Shown: positions 61,368 through 64,000 of the stretch, piece by piece
How positions within the stretch are numbered: position 1 is the first letter of the stretch
Layout of the letters: every line of letters starts with the position of its first letter
DNA from: Tianweitania populi
Lineage (GTDB): Bacteria; Pseudomonadota; Alphaproteobacteria; Rhizobiales; Rhizobiaceae
Direction: 5' to 3'
Assembly (NCBI RefSeq): GCF_014652875.1
Contig: NZ_BMZQ01000002.1
Coordinates: 496,001-560,000, forward strand
DNA: 64,000 nucleotides
The notes under the pieces: generated by a model
Told to the model about the DNA's origin: nothing
The model's input: only the letters and a program-made list of their open reading frames with translations
Database searches by the model: none
Position numbers and translations under genes: made by a program

Positions 61368-64000
61368 TGAGGCGCGCTCCTTCCGGGTCGAAGGCGCAGG
61401 GTTCGGCGATGCGCGCGCGGAAGGTTTGCCCAAGGTGGACCAAATCGATCACCTCGCCCTTCCGTTCCATGCCGCGCTCGATCAGACCAAGTGCGATCGG
61501 ACGATTGAGGGTCGGACTGTCATAGCTGGATGTCACGAAGCCGATCGACCGGCGCTTGCTATTCAGCGTCTCCACACCGTGCGCGCCGACCGGCAGCGTG
61601 GTGTCTCCCTCAACCGTCAGGCCGACGAAGTGCGAGCGATCAGGTCGTTGCGCGTTATCCGTCAACAGCGAGCGCCGTCCGACATATTCGTTCTGCCGCT
61701 TCTGCATCGGCCCGATGATGCCGAGATCCTGCGGCATGGTCGTGCCGTCCGTGTCCTTGCCGGCGATGACGTAGCCCTTTTCGGCGCGCAGCAGGAGCAG
61801 CGCTTCTGACCCCATCAGCACGGCATCGAGCGGCTTGCCCGCTTCCTGCATAGCGGCGAGCAGACTGGCCGCCTTCGCCGAGGGAACCGCGATTTCATAG
61901 GAGCGGTCGCCGGTGAAGGACACGCGCGACACCCGCGCCGGCGCGGCTTGGAACTGGCCATCAGCGAAAGCCATGTGCGGCAGCGCGGCATCATCCAGAT
62001 CGACACCGAGGCCAAGGGCGGCAACGAGCGCCTTGGAATTGGGACCGCTCGCCGTCAGCGTCGCCCATTGCGGCGTGGAGTTGTGCACGAAGACGCGCGC
62101 GGGATCAAAGCGATCCTGCCGCCATTCTTCCAACCGCGCCACGACGCCGGCGACATGGCCCGACGAGCAGGACACGACGTAGTGCTCGTCGGAAATCTTC
62201 GACGTCACGCCGTCATCATAAATTACGCCGCTTTCGGTCAGCATGAAGCCGTAGCGGATGCGGCTAGGCTTCAGGTTCGACAGCGTGTTGTAGGAATTGT
62301 AGTCGACAAGCGCGCCGGCATCCGCGCCGATCACCTCGATCTTGCCAAGCGGCGAGCCATCGAGAATGCCTACGGTGGTGCGGGCGGCAATTGCTTCGCG
62401 GCGGATGTTGGCGGCGGCATTGGCACCGCCGAACCAGGCCGGTCGCAGCCAGCCGCCATATTCGCGGAACACCGCGCCGGCGTCGCGATGCTCGCGTTCC
62501 AGCACCAGACGGCGAACAGGGTTGAAAAACTCCCCGCGCCGCCGCCCGGCCACCACACCGAACGGCACGGGCACGAAGGGCGGGCGATAGGTCGTGGTGC
62601 CGGTCTGCGGGATGGTCTGCCCGGTCAGCGCCGCCATGGTGGCAAGGCCGTTCATGTTCGACGTCTTGCCCTGATCGGTCGCCATGCCAAGCGTGGTGTA
62701 GCGCTTGAGATGCTCGACGGAGCGGAAGTTTTCCCGCTCGGCCAGTGCGATGTCTTTCACCGTCACGTCGTTCTGGAAGTCGACCCACTGCCGCCCCTTG
62801 GCGTCGCGCTGAGGCCAAGCCGGAGCGATCGCGTAAGGATGCGGCTCGCCACCCAGGCTAAGGATTTCCGTCAGCGCGTACTGACCGGCCGCTGCGCCAA
62901 CGACCCGGATACCAGGAAGATCGTCGCGCGGAACGAAGGCCGCAATGGTCTCGTCATAGGTCAGCTTGCCGCCCGCCTGGCAATAAAGATGCACGCTCGG
63001 CGTCAGCCCGCCTGCCATAAGCAGGGAGTCGGCTGCAATGCGCTGACCGGAGATGGTGACGGCTTCGACGCCCTTAGGTCCATGCACGGCTTCAATCTTG
63101 GCACTGGCTAGCGCGCCATCACTCGCTTGTGGCCGAAGATCCGCGATTGTCACCGCAGCGCCCGCTCGCCGCAGCGCATCGGCCACGGGATAAGCGCGAT
63201 CATTGTTGGTCGCGAGCACAATACGGCGCCCGACCAGGACCTTGTGCCGGGCAAGGTAGCTCAGCGCGGCATCGGCCAGCATCACACCAGGGCGATCATT
63301 GTCGGGGAAGATCAGCGGCCGTTCGATCGCACCGGCCGCCAGCACGATCTCTTTCGCCCGGACGCGCCATTGCGCATCCGACTGGCCGGCCCTGCGCTGC
63401 CAAAGCGCGACGAGGTTGTGATCATAGATGCCATAAGCCGTGGTGTCGGTGAGGACACGGTGGCCATTCGCCTGGAGATCGGCGCTGACCGTGGCGGCCC
63501 ATTCCAAGCCGGGTTTGCCGTCGATCTCCGCGCTGCGCGACAGCAGTGAACCACCGATAACCGGCTGGTCGTCCACCAGCATCACAGACTTGCCTTCGCC
63601 CATGGCCTGTTGTGCAGCGTGCAGACCGGCGGGGCCACCGCCGATCACCAGCACGTCGCAATGGGCCGCGATCTGCGGGTTCTGCGCTGGCGGCTGGTTG
63701 CGGGGATCAAGCCGTCCCAGCCCAGCCATGGCACGGATGGACGGTTCGAAGCGGTGCCAGTCCGGCCAGATGAAGGTCTTGTAGTAGAAGCCGGCCGGCA
63801 GGAACTGTGCGAAGCGGTCCAGGAAGCCTTTGCGGTCATCAGCCGCCGTCGGGCTGGCATTGACCGAGCGCACGATCATGCCATCGACCAGCGCTTCGGT
63901 GGTCGCGCGCAGGTTCGGCGTGGTGATGCCGTTCAACGTGACATCGACCAGCGCGTTCGGCTCCTCGACACCGTAGCCCATGATGCCGCGCGGGCGGTGA
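61360..64000 (-). CDS. soxA: Sarcosine oxidase subunit alpha, 5' end outside the window
   Basis: The large alpha subunit of heterotetrameric sarcosine oxidase, about 880 residues visible. The true start lies beyond base 64000: just upstream of an internal Met the frame reads HRPRGIMGYGVEE, a conserved internal motif. In order come the GHRPRGI/NALVD region, an FAD/NAD-binding domain starting HCDVLVIGGGPAGLHAAQQA, a second nucleotide-binding part with YLARHKVLVGRRIVLATNNDRAYPVADALRRAG, and the C-terminal GcvT-like folate domain ending CAFDPEGARLNA. soxB and soxD are presumably just outside. Confidence 0.93.
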   Translation of the reverse strand, partial: HRPRGIMGYGVEEPNALVDVTLNGITTPNLRATTEALVDGMIVRSVNASPTAADDRKGFLDRFAQFLPAGFYYKTFIWPDWHRFEPSIRAMAGLGRLDPRNQPPAQNPQIAAHCDVLVIGGGPAGLHAAQQAMGEGKSVMLVDDQPVIGGSLLSRSAEIDGKPGLEWAATVSADLQANGHRVLTDTTAYGIYDHNLVALWQRRAGQSDAQWRVRAKEIVLAAGAIERPLIFPDNDRPGVMLADAALSYLARHKVLVGRRIVLATNNDRAYPVADALRRAGAAVTIADLRPQASDGALASAKIEAVHGPKGVEAVTISGQRIAADSLLMAGGLTPSVHLYCQAGGKLTYDETIAAFVPRDDLPGIRVVGAAAGQYALTEILSLGGEPHPYAIAPAWPQRDAKGRQWVDFQNDVTVKDIALAERENFRSVEHLKRYTTLGMATDQGKTSNMNGLATMAALTGQTIPQTGTTTYRPPFVPVPFGVVAGRRRGEFFNPVRRLVLEREHRDAGAVFREYGGWLRPAWFGGANAAANIRREAIAARTTVGILDGSPLGKIEVIGADAGALVDYNSYNTLSNLKPSRIRYGFMLTESGVIYDDGVTSKISDEHYVVSCSSGHVAGVVARLEEWRQDRFDPARVFVHNSTPQWATLTASGPNSKALVAALGLGVDLDDAALPHMAFADGQFQAAPARVSRVSFTGDRSYEIAVPSAKAASLLAAMQEAGKPLDAVLMGSEALLLLRAEKGYVIAGKDTDGTTMPQDLGIIGPMQKRQNEYVGRRSLLTDNAQRPDRSHFVGLTVEGDTTLPVGAHGVETLNSKRRSIGFVTSSYDSPTLNRPIALGLIERGMERKGEVIDLVHLGQTFRARIAEPCAFDPEGARLNA

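Overview
The window looks like the chromosome of a carotenoid-forming alphaproteobacterium of the Hyphomicrobiales (rhizobial) group, perhaps near Mesorhizobium/Phyllobacteriaceae. The evidence is high GC, gene orders typical of that group (TIGR02300 gene, aroA, cmk, rpsA; ubiE-ubiB; glk-ABC exporter-dapB-gpmA), a CP4-type class II EPSP synthase, and a FosX closely resembling the M. loti enzyme. The species is an inference. There is no phage, transposase, CRISPR array or plasmid gene; nearly all of the window is core chromosome.

Layout. 1-14066: msrA, then a nucleoside uptake and salvage region. It holds a BMP-type binding protein, a four-gene minus-strand block (hypothetical, slyX, thioesterase, Fe-alcohol dehydrogenase), then a tightly overlapping operon of ABC ATPase, fosX, two permeases, cdd, punA and deoA. 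Minus-strand genes follow for a retropepsin-like protease, upp and add. Together these import nucleosides, deaminate or phosphorolyse them, and recycle bases. 14175-16626: ubiquinone genes ubiE and ubiB plus a 26-codon membrane peptide. 16627-21357: a repeat-rich stretch around an aldo/keto reductase, followed by the UV-damage endonuclease UvsE, a DHH phosphoesterase and a DUF2161 nuclease-like protein. 21354-30376: GMC oxidoreductase, an RND efflux operon with a divergent TetR regulator and a clear operator/promoter, a metallophosphoesterase and small membrane proteins. 30596-38060: a complete zeaxanthin glucoside pathway. crtX-crtY-crtI-crtB overlap on the plus strand, crtE converges on them, and type-2 idi plus crtZ run divergently from crtE.

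38167-47954: AI-2E family permease, tRNA-Ala(GGC), the TIGR02300 gene, aroA, a small membrane protein, an SDR, cmk, rpsA, DoxX, an NDUFA9-like protein and uppP. 48159-57214: GST, queG, an epimerase, mepA, mgsA, glk, an ABC exporter, dapB, gpmA and tRNA-Leu(CAG). 57451-64000: DUF808, a ketopantoate reductase-like gene, a TetR regulator, two small orphan genes, and soxG/soxA of sarcosine oxidase, with soxA running off the end.

The most unusual things are: a second, silently diverged copy of the uvsE 3' end with an attached palindromic repeat; an RND pump promoter whose 17-nt spacer is almost wholly a TetR-type palindrome; a fosfomycin-inactivating enzyme translationally coupled inside a nucleoside transporter operon; alternative base-paired structures behind deoA; and two tiny unannotated-looking membrane peptides.
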